A DNA stretch of 64,000 nucleotides, from positions 878,001 through 942,000 of the forward strand of contig NZ_CP128650.1 in assembly GCF_030644225.1 (NCBI RefSeq), written 5' to 3'. The stretch is from Selenomonas dianae (GTDB lineage Bacteria > Bacillota > Negativicutes > Selenomonadales > Selenomonadaceae). Positions within the stretch are counted from its first letter, which is position 1. The number at the start of each line of letters is the position of its first letter. A program made the translations under genes and the position numbers. Under the pieces are notes generated by a model that made no database searches, had not been told where the DNA came from, and saw only the letters and a program-made list of their open reading frames with translations. Positions 15,635 to 24,179 of the stretch are shown here, one piece after another.

Positions 15635-16582
15635 ATGAGACTACCCGAGGTGAGGATCGGTAACAAAATTGCCGCCATCCCCATCATTCAGGGCGGTATG
15701 GCGATCCGCCTTACGACGGCGCGGCTCGCAGCTGCCGCTGCAAATGAGGGCGGGATCGGACTGATTGCAGCGTCCGGCATGAAGCCGCAGGAACTGCGCT
15801 ATGAGATCCGACTTGCTCGCTCACTTTCTCCCCATGGGATTATCGGCATCAATGAGATGGTTGCTGCAAGTGATTTTGCAGATGCCGTTAAAATCGCGAT
15901 TGACGAGGGCATTGATCTCGTTGTCGCAGGTGCGGGCTTCTCCCGCGATATGTTTCAGCTTGGTAAGGAATCCGGCACGCCGATCGTGCCGATTGTCTCC
16001 ACGGCAAAGCTGGCAAAGATCTCCGAGAAACTCGGTGCGGCGGCTGTCGTGGTCGAGGGCAAAGAGGCGGGCGGACATCTCGGCACGGATCAGTCCGTGC
16101 GAAATATCATTTCCGATGTCCGTGCGGCGGTAAAGATTCCGATCTTCGCGGCCGGCGGCGTTCTGACGGGACAGGATATTGCAGATCTTCACAAGATGGG
16201 CGCGGACGGCGTACAGCTCGGTTCGCGTTTTGCTGCGTGTGTGGAATCCAATGCGGCACCGTCGCTCAAGCAGTACTATTTGAAGGCGAAAAAGGATGAT
16301 ATTGTCCTCATCCACAGCCCTGTGGGACTGCCGGGGCGTGCTGTGCGTACGCCGTTTTCTGCGCGGATCATGGATGGACCTGTACGACCCAAGGTGTGTG
16401 ACCGCTGCCTCAAGCAGTGTGACCACCACTTCTGCATCATCCGTGCACTTTCGCGTGCACAGCAGGGAGATCTTGAGACCGGGCTTGTCTTTACAGGTGA
16501 ATTTATGCCGCGCATTGATCGGATTTTGACGGTTCATGAGATATTTGAGGAGCTGAAACAGCAGCTTGAGGAAGCGAACTAG
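15635..16582 (+). CDS. FMN-dependent nitronate monooxygenase/FabK-like flavoprotein
   Basis: A 315-aa TIM-barrel flavoprotein of the 2-nitropropane dioxygenase superfamily, related to FabK (IPIIQGGMAIR, EGKEAGGHLG, FAAGGVLTGQDIA). It differs from FabK in a C-terminal cysteine cluster, CDRCLKQCDHHFC near residues 250-262, which could bind a metal or Fe-S centre. Located between acpP and fabF, it may support lipid metabolism, but its substrate cannot be told from sequence. A TTGGAGGG site precedes the ATG. Fabs of many Negativicutes and clostridia have such a second copy. Confidence 0.8.
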   Translation: MRLPEVRIGNKIAAIPIIQGGMAIRLTTARLAAAAANEGGIGLIAASGMKPQELRYEIRLARSLSPHGIIGINEMVAASDFADAVKIAIDEGIDLVVAGAGFSRDMFQLGKESGTPIVPIVSTAKLAKISEKLGAAAVVVEGKEAGGHLGTDQSVRNIISDVRAAVKIPIFAAGGVLTGQDIADLHKMGADGVQLGSRFAACVESNAAPSLKQYYLKAKKDDIVLIHSPVGLPGRAVRTPFSARIMDGPVRPKVCDRCLKQCDHHFCIIRALSRAQQGDLETGLVFTGEFMPRIDRILTVHEIFEELKQQLEEAN

Positions 16583-16613
16583 GGTGCAAGCTCCAGGAAA
16601 GGAGTCGGTTGGT

Positions 16614-17858
16614 TTGAAGAAGAGGATTGTCGTTACGGGGGTTGGCCCGATCACGCCGATCGGCATTGGCAAGGATGCGTTTTGGGAGGCACTCCTTGCC
16701 GGCAAGAACGGCATCGGGCGGATCACGCGCTTTGATGCGACGCGCTACGCCGCGCAGATCGCCGGCGAGGTCAAGGATTTCAGCATCGACGGATACATCG
16801 ACAAGAAAGAGGCAAAGCGCATGGATCGCTATGCGCAGTTTGCTGTTGTGTCGGCGGGTATGGCGCTCAGGGATGCGGGGATTGATCTTGACAATGAGAA
16901 CCATGACCGTATCGGTGCCTATGTCGGTGCCGGGATCGGCGGCATCGAAACGATGCACAGCACATACGAGCGTCTTTTCGACAAGGGCCCTGAGCGCGTC
17001 AGTCCCTTCTTCATTCCGATGATGATTGCCAATATGGCGGCGGGGCAGGTTGCAATCAACTACGGTCTGCACGGTCCTGTGTCCTGCGTGGTGACAGCGT
17101 GTGCGACCGGCTCGAACTGCATTGGCGATGCCTATCGCGTGATGCAGCACGGCGAGGCGGACATCATGCTCGCGGGCGGTACGGAGGCAAGCATCTCCGA
17201 GGCGGCGAGCGCAGGTTTTGCGGCGATGAAGGCGCTCTGCACGGATCATAACGATGATCCCGCGCATGCCTCCCGCCCCTTTGACAAAAACCGTTCGGGC
17301 TTCGTCATGGGCGAGGGTGCGGGGCTTGTCGTGCTTGAGACCCTTGAGCACGCTGAAGAACGCGGTGCGCATATCTATGCGGAACTGATCGGTTACGGTT
17401 CGAACTCGGATGGCTACCATATTACGAGCCCGGCTCCGCATGGTGCGTATCAGGCGAAGTGTATGCAGCTTGCACTCAATGATGCAGGGCTGAAGCCGGA
17501 GGATGTGGACTATATCAACGCACATGGCACATCCACCCATATGAATGATCTCTGTGAGACGGAGGCAATCAAGACGGTCTGGGGCGAGGCGGCGAAGGAT
17601 GTCGCCGTTTCCTCGATCAAGTCGATGACGGGGCATCTGCTCGGGGCTGCCGGCAGTGTCGAGCTGATTGCATCGGTACTTGCGGTCGAGAACGATATGC
17701 TTCCTCCGACGATCAACTATGAGACGCCGGACGAAGGGCTCGATCTTGACTATGTGCCGAATGCTGCGCGTTCCAAGACTGTTCGTGCGGCGATTTCCAA
17801 TTCCTTTGGCTTTGGCGGACACAATGCCTGCCTCGTCGTCAAGAAGTATCAGAAGTAA
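16614..17858 (+). CDS. fabF: 3-oxoacyl-ACP synthase II (FabF)
   Basis: A 414-aa elongating condensing enzyme. Catalytic Cys in VTACATGSNC (about residue 165), His in NAHGTSTHMND and His in SMTGHLLGAAG. The start is taken as TTG at 16614 (LKKRIVVTGVG), 9 nt after GGAAAGGAG; this gives the family length. An in-frame ATG at 16566 would overlap the upstream gene and add sixteen foreign residues. It lies 4 nt before rnc. Confidence 0.95.
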   Translation: MKKRIVVTGVGPITPIGIGKDAFWEALLAGKNGIGRITRFDATRYAAQIAGEVKDFSIDGYIDKKEAKRMDRYAQFAVVSAGMALRDAGIDLDNENHDRIGAYVGAGIGGIETMHSTYERLFDKGPERVSPFFIPMMIANMAAGQVAINYGLHGPVSCVVTACATGSNCIGDAYRVMQHGEADIMLAGGTEASISEAASAGFAAMKALCTDHNDDPAHASRPFDKNRSGFVMGEGAGLVVLETLEHAEERGAHIYAELIGYGSNSDGYHITSPAPHGAYQAKCMQLALNDAGLKPEDVDYINAHGTSTHMNDLCETEAIKTVWGEAAKDVAVSSIKSMTGHLLGAAGSVELIASVLAVENDMLPPTINYETPDEGLDLDYVPNAARSKTVRAAISNSFGFGGHNACLVVKKYQK

Positions 17859-17862
17859 TCCG

Positions 17863-18588
17863 ATGGCACATAAAATAACGGAAGAAAGGCGCACAGCTCT
17901 TGTGCGCCTTTCTGTACAAATGGATGTTTCCTTTCGCAATCTCTCTTTGTTGGATGAGGCACTGACACATTCCTCCTATACGAATGAGGCGAAGGCGGTC
18001 ATACCTCATAACGAACGCCTCGAATTTTTGGGCGATGCCGTGCTGGAGCTTGCCTCCAGCACGTATTTGTATGCGCATTTTCCGGACTGTACCGAGGGAG
18101 AACTCACGAAGATGCGTGCAAGTCTTGTGCAAAGCGATACGCTTGCAAGGCTTGCACGGAAGCTCGATCTTGGCAGCTATCTTCTGCTTGGGCGCGGAGA
18201 ACTTATGGCAGGCGGCGCTCAGAGGCAGAACAACCTTGAGAATGCGTTCGAGGCAGTGATCGGTGCGGTCTATTTGGACGGCGGATGGGAGACGGCGCGG
18301 GACTATGTTGCGCGGCAGCTCTCCGCCGAGGTTCAGCTTGTGCAGCGGTCACACGTCGCGCGGGATTACAAGACGACCTTGCAGGAATATATCCAGCAGA
18401 AACGTCATGCGAGCATTTCCTATGAACTGATCGGCGAATCGGGTCCTGACCATGACAAGCGCTTCACAACTCTTGTCCGCATTGATGGGAAGCACATGGG
18501 GGAGGGGACGGGGCGCAGCAAGAAGGAGGCGGAACAGCATGCGGCTGCCGCTGCGCTGAGCCGGATCAAGAGCGGGACGAATTTGTAA
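17863..18588 (+). CDS. rnc: Ribonuclease III
   Basis: A 241-aa double-strand RNA endonuclease for rRNA processing and mRNA decay. The signature NERLEFLGDAVLEL (about residues 47-60) contains the catalytic acidic residues. The C-terminal dsRNA-binding domain (about 160-235) ends with GRSKKEAEQHAAAAAL. The ATG at 17863 starts MAHKITEERR, 4 nt after fabF. A 13-bp perfect hairpin lies at codons 7-17, a possible self-cleavage site. If translation began at a downstream ATG (17920) the hairpin would lie in the leader instead, but no ribosome-binding site is seen there. Confidence 0.94.
   Translation: MAHKITEERRTALVRLSVQMDVSFRNLSLLDEALTHSSYTNEAKAVIPHNERLEFLGDAVLELASSTYLYAHFPDCTEGELTKMRASLVQSDTLARLARKLDLGSYLLLGRGELMAGGAQRQNNLENAFEAVIGAVYLDGGWETARDYVARQLSAEVQLVQRSHVARDYKTTLQEYIQQKRHASISYELIGESGPDHDKRFTTLVRIDGKHMGEGTGRSKKEAEQHAAAAALSRIKSGTNL
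17883..17913 (+). promoter_or_regulatory. Perfect 13-bp hairpin at the start of rnc
   Basis: Arms AGAAAGGCGCACA and TGTGCGCCTTTCT pair perfectly around a 5-nt loop. No T-run follows, so it is not a typical terminator. A dsRNA stem at the 5' end of the RNase III gene is a candidate autoregulatory cleavage site; that role is inference by analogy with rnc autoregulation in Escherichia coli. Confidence 0.6.
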
Positions 18589-18634
18589 TCTCTTAGAGTT
18601 CAGTTAAACTTCACCTTGAAGGGAAGAACATTCC

Positions 18635-18663
18635 TTGACTTTTTTTTCGTGCTCCGATAATAT
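18635..18663 (+). promoter_or_regulatory. Promoter for the RND efflux operon
   Basis: TTGACT (18635-18640), 17-nt spacer, TAATAT (18658-18663). It gives an approximately 100-nt leader before the TTG start at 18769. No regulator gene is adjacent. Confidence 0.6.
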
Positions 18664-18768
18664 GAATTTGCTATGGCAGGGGGTTCCGATGGGATGCCTG
18701 CCCTTCTTTCATAAAGGCGCTTATCGGCATTTTTATGTGGGGAATGGGAAAAAGAGGAGGTTTTTTGT

Positions 18769-19962
18769 TTGTTTGAGAACCGAAAAGGTCTTGGTATTCT
18801 GGTCGCCGCGATCTTCGCGCTTGGTACGCTTCTGTCCGGCTGCGGCGCAGATAAGAAGGCGGGGGGCGCACGTCCGACGACGGTCAAGGCAATGAATGTC
18901 CTGCGTCAGGACACGCCGCTCACGCACGTTTATGCGGGGCAGATCATGGGCACGGACGAGGTGAAGATCCAGTCCCGTGTGTCCGGCAGTATTGTGGAAA
19001 AATACATTGTGGGCGGTCAGTCTGTTGTGGCGGGGCAGCCCCTCTACCGCATCGACTCCCGTCAGTACGAAAGTGCGCTCCTCCAGGCACAGGCTGTCCT
19101 TGCACAGTCGGAGGCGACACTGGGGAATGCACGGACGGATCTCGCCCGCTATCAGCAGCTCTATGCGAGCGCGGCGGTGTCCGAGCAGACGCTCTCCACG
19201 CAGCAGGCGCAGGTGAATGCCTACGAGGCGGCGGTTGCGGCGAATGCGGCACTCGTGCGTCAGGCACAGGAGAACCTCGATGATACTGTGATCTATGCGC
19301 CTATGTCGGGGCAGCTCTCCGTGGACGATGTGGCGATGGGGACGTTCGTCTCGGCGGGTACGACGACGCTCGTTTCCATGGGGACATCGAATCCGATCTT
19401 TGCACAGTTCAGCCTCTCAGAGAACGAGTATCTGGATCTCGTGGAACAAGCGGCAAAGACGGGCGGCATTGGTGCGACTATCGTGGAGCTGACGCTTTCG
19501 AACGGTTCGAAGTATCCGATCATCGGTCACATTGTTACCTCTGACCGCGCTCTTGCGGCACAGACGGGGACGCTGACGGTCAAGGCGCTCTTTGACAACC
19601 CGGACGGGCTGCTTCTGCCCGGGATGTTCGCACGCGTCAGCCTCATTGGTGACGTGATTCCAAATGCCGTGCTCGTTCCGGAGCGTGCCGTTCAGCAGCT
19701 CCTCGGCAAGTCGTTTGTCATGCTCGTAGGCTCTGACAACAAGGCGGTTGCACGTACGATTACACTCGGAGACAAGATTGGCAGCTACTATGTCGTCAAG
19801 GATGGGCTCGATTCCTCCGACATCGTTGTAGTCGAAGGACTCACGACGCTTCAGGAGGGTGGTGATCTTGCCGTGACGATGGTGACGGCAGATGAGATGG
19901 GATTCTCGCTTGAGGGAGATTCCTCTAACTTTAATGCGAGCGCAGTTACGCCCGCGAAGTAA
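18769..19962 (+). CDS. RND efflux periplasmic adaptor lipoprotein (AcrA/MexA family)
   Basis: A 397-aa membrane-fusion protein that would bridge the inner-membrane RND pump to an outer-membrane channel. TTG start with AAGAGGAGG 8 nt upstream. Signal peptide with lipobox LLSGCGA (lipidated Cys about residue 26). Biotinyl-lipoyl segments (VSGSIVEKYIVGGQSVVAGQPLYRID) flank a helical hairpin at about 100-165, followed by beta-barrel and membrane-proximal domains. The pump gene follows after 12 nt; no outer-membrane TolC-like gene is present here. Confidence 0.92.
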   Translation: MFENRKGLGILVAAIFALGTLLSGCGADKKAGGARPTTVKAMNVLRQDTPLTHVYAGQIMGTDEVKIQSRVSGSIVEKYIVGGQSVVAGQPLYRIDSRQYESALLQAQAVLAQSEATLGNARTDLARYQQLYASAAVSEQTLSTQQAQVNAYEAAVAANAALVRQAQENLDDTVIYAPMSGQLSVDDVAMGTFVSAGTTTLVSMGTSNPIFAQFSLSENEYLDLVEQAAKTGGIGATIVELTLSNGSKYPIIGHIVTSDRALAAQTGTLTVKALFDNPDGLLLPGMFARVSLIGDVIPNAVLVPERAVQQLLGKSFVMLVGSDNKAVARTITLGDKIGSYYVVKDGLDSSDIVVVEGLTTLQEGGDLAVTMVTADEMGFSLEGDSSNFNASAVTPAK

Positions 19963-19974
19963 GGAGGAGACCCT

Positions 19975-22900
19975 TTGGCAAAATTTTTCATCCATCGACC
20001 GATCTTCGCGATTGTCATTGCGGTGATGATCGTCATCATCGGTACGATCGCGGGGCTCTCACTGCCGATCGCGCAGTATCCGCAGATCTCGCCGCCGACG
20101 GTTGCGGTGTCGGCGAACTATACGGGCGCAAGCGCTGCCGTTGTCAATGAAACGGTGGCGCAGGTCATCGAGGAGCAGATCAACGGTACGCAGGGGATGG
20201 ACTACATGAGTTCCACCTCCGACGATACGGGGCGTTACAGTCTCTCGGTCACCTTCGATGTCGGAACGGACGGCGATATGGATGCCGTCAAGGTGCAGAA
20301 CAATGCAGCGGGTGCGAATGCCGGTCTGCCGTCCTCCGTGCAGGCGGCGGGCGTTACGACGCGCAAATCCTCGGGACAGATGGCGTACTTCGTTTCGCTC
20401 TACTCCGAGGACGGTACCTATGACCGTGCCTTCATGAAGAACTATGCAACGCTCTACTTCCTCGATGCGATCAAGCGTGTGAGCGGTGTAGGTGAAGTAC
20501 AGGTGTTCGGCGCGGACTATGCGATGCGCGTCTGGATGAATCCCGACCGCCTCGCCGAACTCGGGCTGACGGTTGCGGATATTACAAAGGCGATCAATGA
20601 GCAGAATGTGCAGGCTCCTGCCGGCACGGTCGGCGGTATGCCGACCGAGAACGGGCAGGAGAAGCAGTTCACAGGCAAGGTTCAGGGGCGACTTACGACC
20701 CCCGAGGAATTCGGCAATGTCATCATCGCCTCGGGCAAGGACGGTTCTTTCATCCGCCTGAAGGATGTTGCACGCATTGAGACGGGGCAGCGGAGCAACA
20801 GTATCGTTGCGAAATTTAACGGTTATCCCGCCGTTGGTTTCGGCATCCAGCTGACCTCCGACGCAAATGCGATGATTACGCTTGCTGAGGTGCGCAAGAT
20901 TCTGGCGGACGCAGAGAAAAACTTTCCGCCCGGTCTCAAGATGAAGTCGGTCTTTGACAGTACGGACTACATCAATGCCTCCATCAAGGAGGTTGTGCAT
21001 ACCTTCGTTGAAGCACTGCTGCTCGTCGTGCTTGTCATCTTCCTCTTTTTGCAGAGTTGGCGCGCGACGCTCATCCCACTGCTCGCCGTACCCGTTTCCC
21101 TCATCGGTACATTCGGCGCGTTCGTCCTGCTCGATTTCTCCATCAATACGCTGACGCTCTTTGCGATGGTGCTTGCAATCGGTCTTGTTGTCGACGATGC
21201 AATCGTCGTCATTGAGAATGTCGAGCACCACATGGAGAGCGGACTCACGCCGATTGATGCGACGGAACGGGCGATGTCCGAGGTGCAGGGTCCTGTCGTT
21301 GCGATTGCGTTTGTGCTTGCGGCGGTCTTTGTCCCCGTTGCCTTCCTCGGCGGCATGATGGGCGTGCTCTACAAGCAGTTTGCGCTAACGATCGCAATCT
21401 CAATGGCGATTTCCGCCTTCGTCGCGCTGTCGCTGACGCCGGCACTCTGTGCGCTGATGCTGAAGCCAAAGAAGGAGCATGGGACAAAGAGCGTACTCGA
21501 CCGTTTCTTTGACCGATTCAACAACTGGTTCGATGTGACGCGCAAGGGATATGTCGGCATCGTCACGAAGTTTATCCGCAAATCGAAAATTGCCGTTATC
21601 TTCCTTCTTATTGTCTGCGGGCTCACGGCGATCATCTATCGGAATCTGCCGACCACATTCGTCCCTGAGGAAGATCAGGGCTACATGATGATCGCGATTC
21701 AGCTGCCGCCGGGTACGTCTACGAACCAGACACAGAAGACCGTGGACAAGATCCAGCAGGCGGCACAACGCGAGATTAAGGGGCAGAGTGCCGTTATGTC
21801 CATCAACGGCTTCGATATCCTCGCGGGCGGTGCAAACTCCAACGGTGCCGTTGTGTTCGTTGGCATGAAAGACTGGTCGCAACGTGCAGGTCTTGCCGAA
21901 TCCGTTGCCGCTGCCGTCGGGACAATGTTCCGTGTCGGTGCGATGGAAGCACCTGAGGCACTGGTCGTTGCCATCAATCCACCTGCCCTTCCGGGTCTCG
22001 GCAACGTCGGTGGATGGTCGCTCCAGCTGCAGGACATGAGCGGACATTCCGACACCGAGCTCAACGACATTGTGAATGCGATTCTTGCCGAGGCGAATAC
22101 GCGCCCAGAGCTGCGGGGCGTGCGCTCGACGTTTAAGATCAACGCGCCGAGCTATGAATATGAGATCGACCGCGAAAAGGTTAAAAATCTCGGCGTTCAG
22201 CTCTCGGATGTATTCACGGCGCTGCAGGTCAACTTCGGCGGCTATGAGGTGAATGACTTCAACCGCTTTGGACGTACCTACAAGGTTGTCCTGCAGTCGG
22301 ATGTTACCTATCGTACGCAGGCGGAGGCGGCGAAGTTCGTCTTTGTCCGAAATTCGTCGGGCGGCATGGTTCCCTTGGATACTCTCTTGAAGCCGAAGCT
22401 CACAACGGGACCGACGCAGATCAGCCGTTTCAACGGTGCACGATCCATCCAGATTCAAGGCAGTGCGGGGACAGGCTACAGTTCGGGTGAGGCGATGAAA
22501 GCCATTACCGAGATTGTCCAGAAGCACGCAGGCTCCGGATTCAGCATCGAGTGGTCGGGGCAGAGCCGAGAGGAGCAGAAGTCGGCGGATTCGACGATGC
22601 AGGTGCTTGCCCTCTGTCTTGTCTTTGTATTCCTCTGCCTTGCAGCACTCTATGAGAGTTGGAGCGTACCGTTCGCTGTTCTCTTTACCGTACCGACGGG
22701 AATCTTCGGCGCACTGTTTGCCGAATACTTCCTTGCGACCATCTTTGGGATGATCGGCATTCCTGCTTCGGGCTATCAGAACAGCGTCTATATGCAGATC
22801 GGTGTCATCATGGTCATCGGTCTTGCGGCAAAGAATGCAATCCTGATTGTCGAGTTCGCAAAGATCCGCGTCGATCGCGGCATGGATCCGCTGAAGGCGG

Positions 22901-23166
22901 CAATCCAGGCGGCGGGGCTGCGCCTTCGTCCGATCCTCATGACATCGTTCGCGTTCATCATCGGCTGCTTGCCTCTGTGCATGGCATCGGGGGCAGGTGC
23001 TGCGGCGCGTAACGGCATGGGGGTTGCCGTCGTCGGCGGAATGCTCTTCGCGACCGCCCTCGGTATCTTCCTCATCCCCGTGTTCTATGTCATTGTTGAC
23101 CGCATTTCGCATATGCTTGGGATTCGCAAGAAGGCAAAGACACGCACGGCAGATGACTATATGTAA
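19975..23166 (+). CDS. RND multidrug efflux transporter (AcrB family)
   Basis: A 1063-aa inner-membrane proton antiporter of the hydrophobe/amphiphile-efflux RND family. The N-terminal helix AIVIAVMIVIIG, two large periplasmic loops and twelve predicted helices are apparent. The proton-relay Asp pair lies in GLVVDDAIVVIENVEHH and the repeat-2 counterpart in GLAAKNAILIVEFAK. TTG start at 19975 with AAGGAGG upstream (the protein begins with L/M-AKFFIHRPIFA). Co-transcribed with its adaptor. Substrates are unknown; drugs, detergents or lipid-related molecules are typical. Confidence 0.95.
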   Translation: MAKFFIHRPIFAIVIAVMIVIIGTIAGLSLPIAQYPQISPPTVAVSANYTGASAAVVNETVAQVIEEQINGTQGMDYMSSTSDDTGRYSLSVTFDVGTDGDMDAVKVQNNAAGANAGLPSSVQAAGVTTRKSSGQMAYFVSLYSEDGTYDRAFMKNYATLYFLDAIKRVSGVGEVQVFGADYAMRVWMNPDRLAELGLTVADITKAINEQNVQAPAGTVGGMPTENGQEKQFTGKVQGRLTTPEEFGNVIIASGKDGSFIRLKDVARIETGQRSNSIVAKFNGYPAVGFGIQLTSDANAMITLAEVRKILADAEKNFPPGLKMKSVFDSTDYINASIKEVVHTFVEALLLVVLVIFLFLQSWRATLIPLLAVPVSLIGTFGAFVLLDFSINTLTLFAMVLAIGLVVDDAIVVIENVEHHMESGLTPIDATERAMSEVQGPVVAIAFVLAAVFVPVAFLGGMMGVLYKQFALTIAISMAISAFVALSLTPALCALMLKPKKEHGTKSVLDRFFDRFNNWFDVTRKGYVGIVTKFIRKSKIAVIFLLIVCGLTAIIYRNLPTTFVPEEDQGYMMIAIQLPPGTSTNQTQKTVDKIQQAAQREIKGQSAVMSINGFDILAGGANSNGAVVFVGMKDWSQRAGLAESVAAAVGTMFRVGAMEAPEALVVAINPPALPGLGNVGGWSLQLQDMSGHSDTELNDIVNAILAEANTRPELRGVRSTFKINAPSYEYEIDREKVKNLGVQLSDVFTALQVNFGGYEVNDFNRFGRTYKVVLQSDVTYRTQAEAAKFVFVRNSSGGMVPLDTLLKPKLTTGPTQISRFNGARSIQIQGSAGTGYSSGEAMKAITEIVQKHAGSGFSIEWSGQSREEQKSADSTMQVLALCLVFVFLCLAALYESWSVPFAVLFTVPTGIFGALFAEYFLATIFGMIGIPASGYQNSVYMQIGVIMVIGLAAKNAILIVEFAKIRVDRGMDPLKAAIQAAGLRLRPILMTSFAFIIGCLPLCMASGAGAAARNGMGVAVVGGMLFATALGIFLIPVFYVIVDRISHMLGIRKKAKTRTADDYM

Positions 23167-23170
23167 CCAT

Positions 23171-23203
23171 AAAAAAATTCCCCTTTATGGGGAATTTTTT
23201 TTT
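23171..23203. terminator. Bidirectional terminator between acrB-like gene and tag
   Basis: A-run plus ATTCCCC, 5-nt loop, GGGGAAT plus T-run. It works for the plus-strand pump gene and the minus-strand tag gene. Confidence 0.85.
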
Positions 23204-23208
23204 ATGGT

Positions 23209-23778
23209 TTATGGGATGAAACATTTCCTGCTCCAATCGCAGTCGTCCGTATGTGCCGCAAGCACACCAATCGCCTGCAGTGTCGAGTAGATGCAGGTCG
23301 AGCCGACGAACTTCATACCGCGTTTCTTGAGATCCTTCGACACCGCATCCGAGAGCGGCGAGGTTGTGCGCAGTTCGCAGCTTTCGCGTACAGGTTTCCC
23401 ATTCGTAAAGCCCCAGATATAGCGGTCGAATGAGCCAAATTCCTTCACGATCTCAAGAAAGACGCGGCTGTTCACAATGCTTGCCTCGATCTTGCGGCGG
23501 TTGCGGACAATCCCCGTATCCTGCATCAGTTCTTCGATCTTTGCCGCATCGAACGCAGCGACGCGCGCGGGAATGAAACCCTCGTAGGCGCGGCGAAAAT
23601 TTTCGCGCTTGTGCAGGATCGTCGCCCATGAAAGTCCTGCCTGAAATGTTTCAAGGATGAAGAGCTCGTAGAGTGCGTGGTCGTCATGGAGCGGAACGCC
23701 CCACTCCTCATCGTGATATTTCACATAGATGGGGTCGTCGCATTTTACCCATGCGCAGCGCGTGCGTTCTTTTTCCAT
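23209..23778 (-). CDS. tag: DNA-3-methyladenine glycosylase I
   Basis: A 189-aa base-excision repair enzyme that removes 3-methyladenine. Signatures: RCAWVKCDDPIYVKYHDEEWG at the N-terminus, ETFQAGLSWATIL, and GSTCIYSTLQAIGV. The zinc-binding pattern of Tag is visible: Cys near the N-terminus and His-x3-Cys at the end (AAHTDDC). The second of two in-frame ATGs was chosen because GAGGG lies 6 nt before it. It stands alone between a shared terminator and tRNA-Pro. Confidence 0.93.
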   Translation of the reverse strand: MEKERTRCAWVKCDDPIYVKYHDEEWGVPLHDDHALYELFILETFQAGLSWATILHKRENFRRAYEGFIPARVAAFDAAKIEELMQDTGIVRNRRKIEASIVNSRVFLEIVKEFGSFDRYIWGFTNGKPVRESCELRTTSPLSDAVSKDLKKRGMKFVGSTCIYSTLQAIGVLAAHTDDCDWSRKCFIP

Positions 23779-23842
23779 ATACATCCCTCAGTAAAAGAAA
23801 AATGCCGGCGACCCAGAGGGTTCCGGCGTTGTTGCTATGAAA

Positions 23843-23919
23843 TGGTCGGGATGACAGGATTCGAACCTGCGGCCTCATCGTCCCGAACGATGCGCTCTAC
23901 CAAGCTGAGCCACATCCCG
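23843..23919 (-). tRNA. tRNA-Pro (anticodon CGG)
   Basis: Cloverleaf of 77 nt with encoded CCA. Acceptor CGGGATG/CATCCCG, anticodon loop TTCGGGA, T-arm GGTTCGAATCC. The anticodon reads CGG. Confidence 0.95.
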
Positions 23920-23955
23920 ACGTGTGTTACATTGTAATGATCTTTTCCCATTTTG

Positions 23956-24162
23956 TCAAGCACTATAGTCGGGCGAACCATATTCTTTGTGTTGTGCGGC
24001 CTTTTCCTGTTCTACGCGGTCGGCGGCGGCGTGCAGTCCCGTGAGTGCGGAGAACGGGGCGAACTGTCCCGCGCGGTCGCGCAGGGACATGGGGGGATGC
24101 GTCTTTGAGACAGGGCGCGGCAGGTTGATGATGTCCGCATAGTCATTGATGCTGTGCTGCAA
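23956..24162 (-). CDS. Small YolD-like partner of the Y-family polymerase, 68 aa
   Basis: Starts at TTG 24162 with GGAGG 9 nt upstream, 17 nt after the polymerase gene. The segment MSLRDRAGQFAPFSALTG is characteristic of short YolD-like proteins found beside UmuC/DinB-type polymerases in Firmicutes. It is shorter than the usual 100 or so residues. Function is unproven; the pairing suggests an accessory or regulatory role in translesion synthesis. Confidence 0.65.
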   Translation of the reverse strand: MQHSINDYADIINLPRPVSKTHPPMSLRDRAGQFAPFSALTGLHAAADRVEQEKAAQHKEYGSPDYSA

Positions 24163-24179
24163 AATGTGTTTCCTCCGTT

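Noticed and set aside
16503-17939. 478-codon minus-strand frame across fabF
   Set aside because: Shadow of fabF and its neighbours; no recognisable protein features.
21400-23112. 570-codon open frame on the minus strand inside the RND pump gene
   Set aside because: It is antisense to a full-length AcrB-family gene; composition is Arg/His/Asp-rich, as expected from reading GC-rich coding DNA backwards, with no domain or ribosome-binding site.
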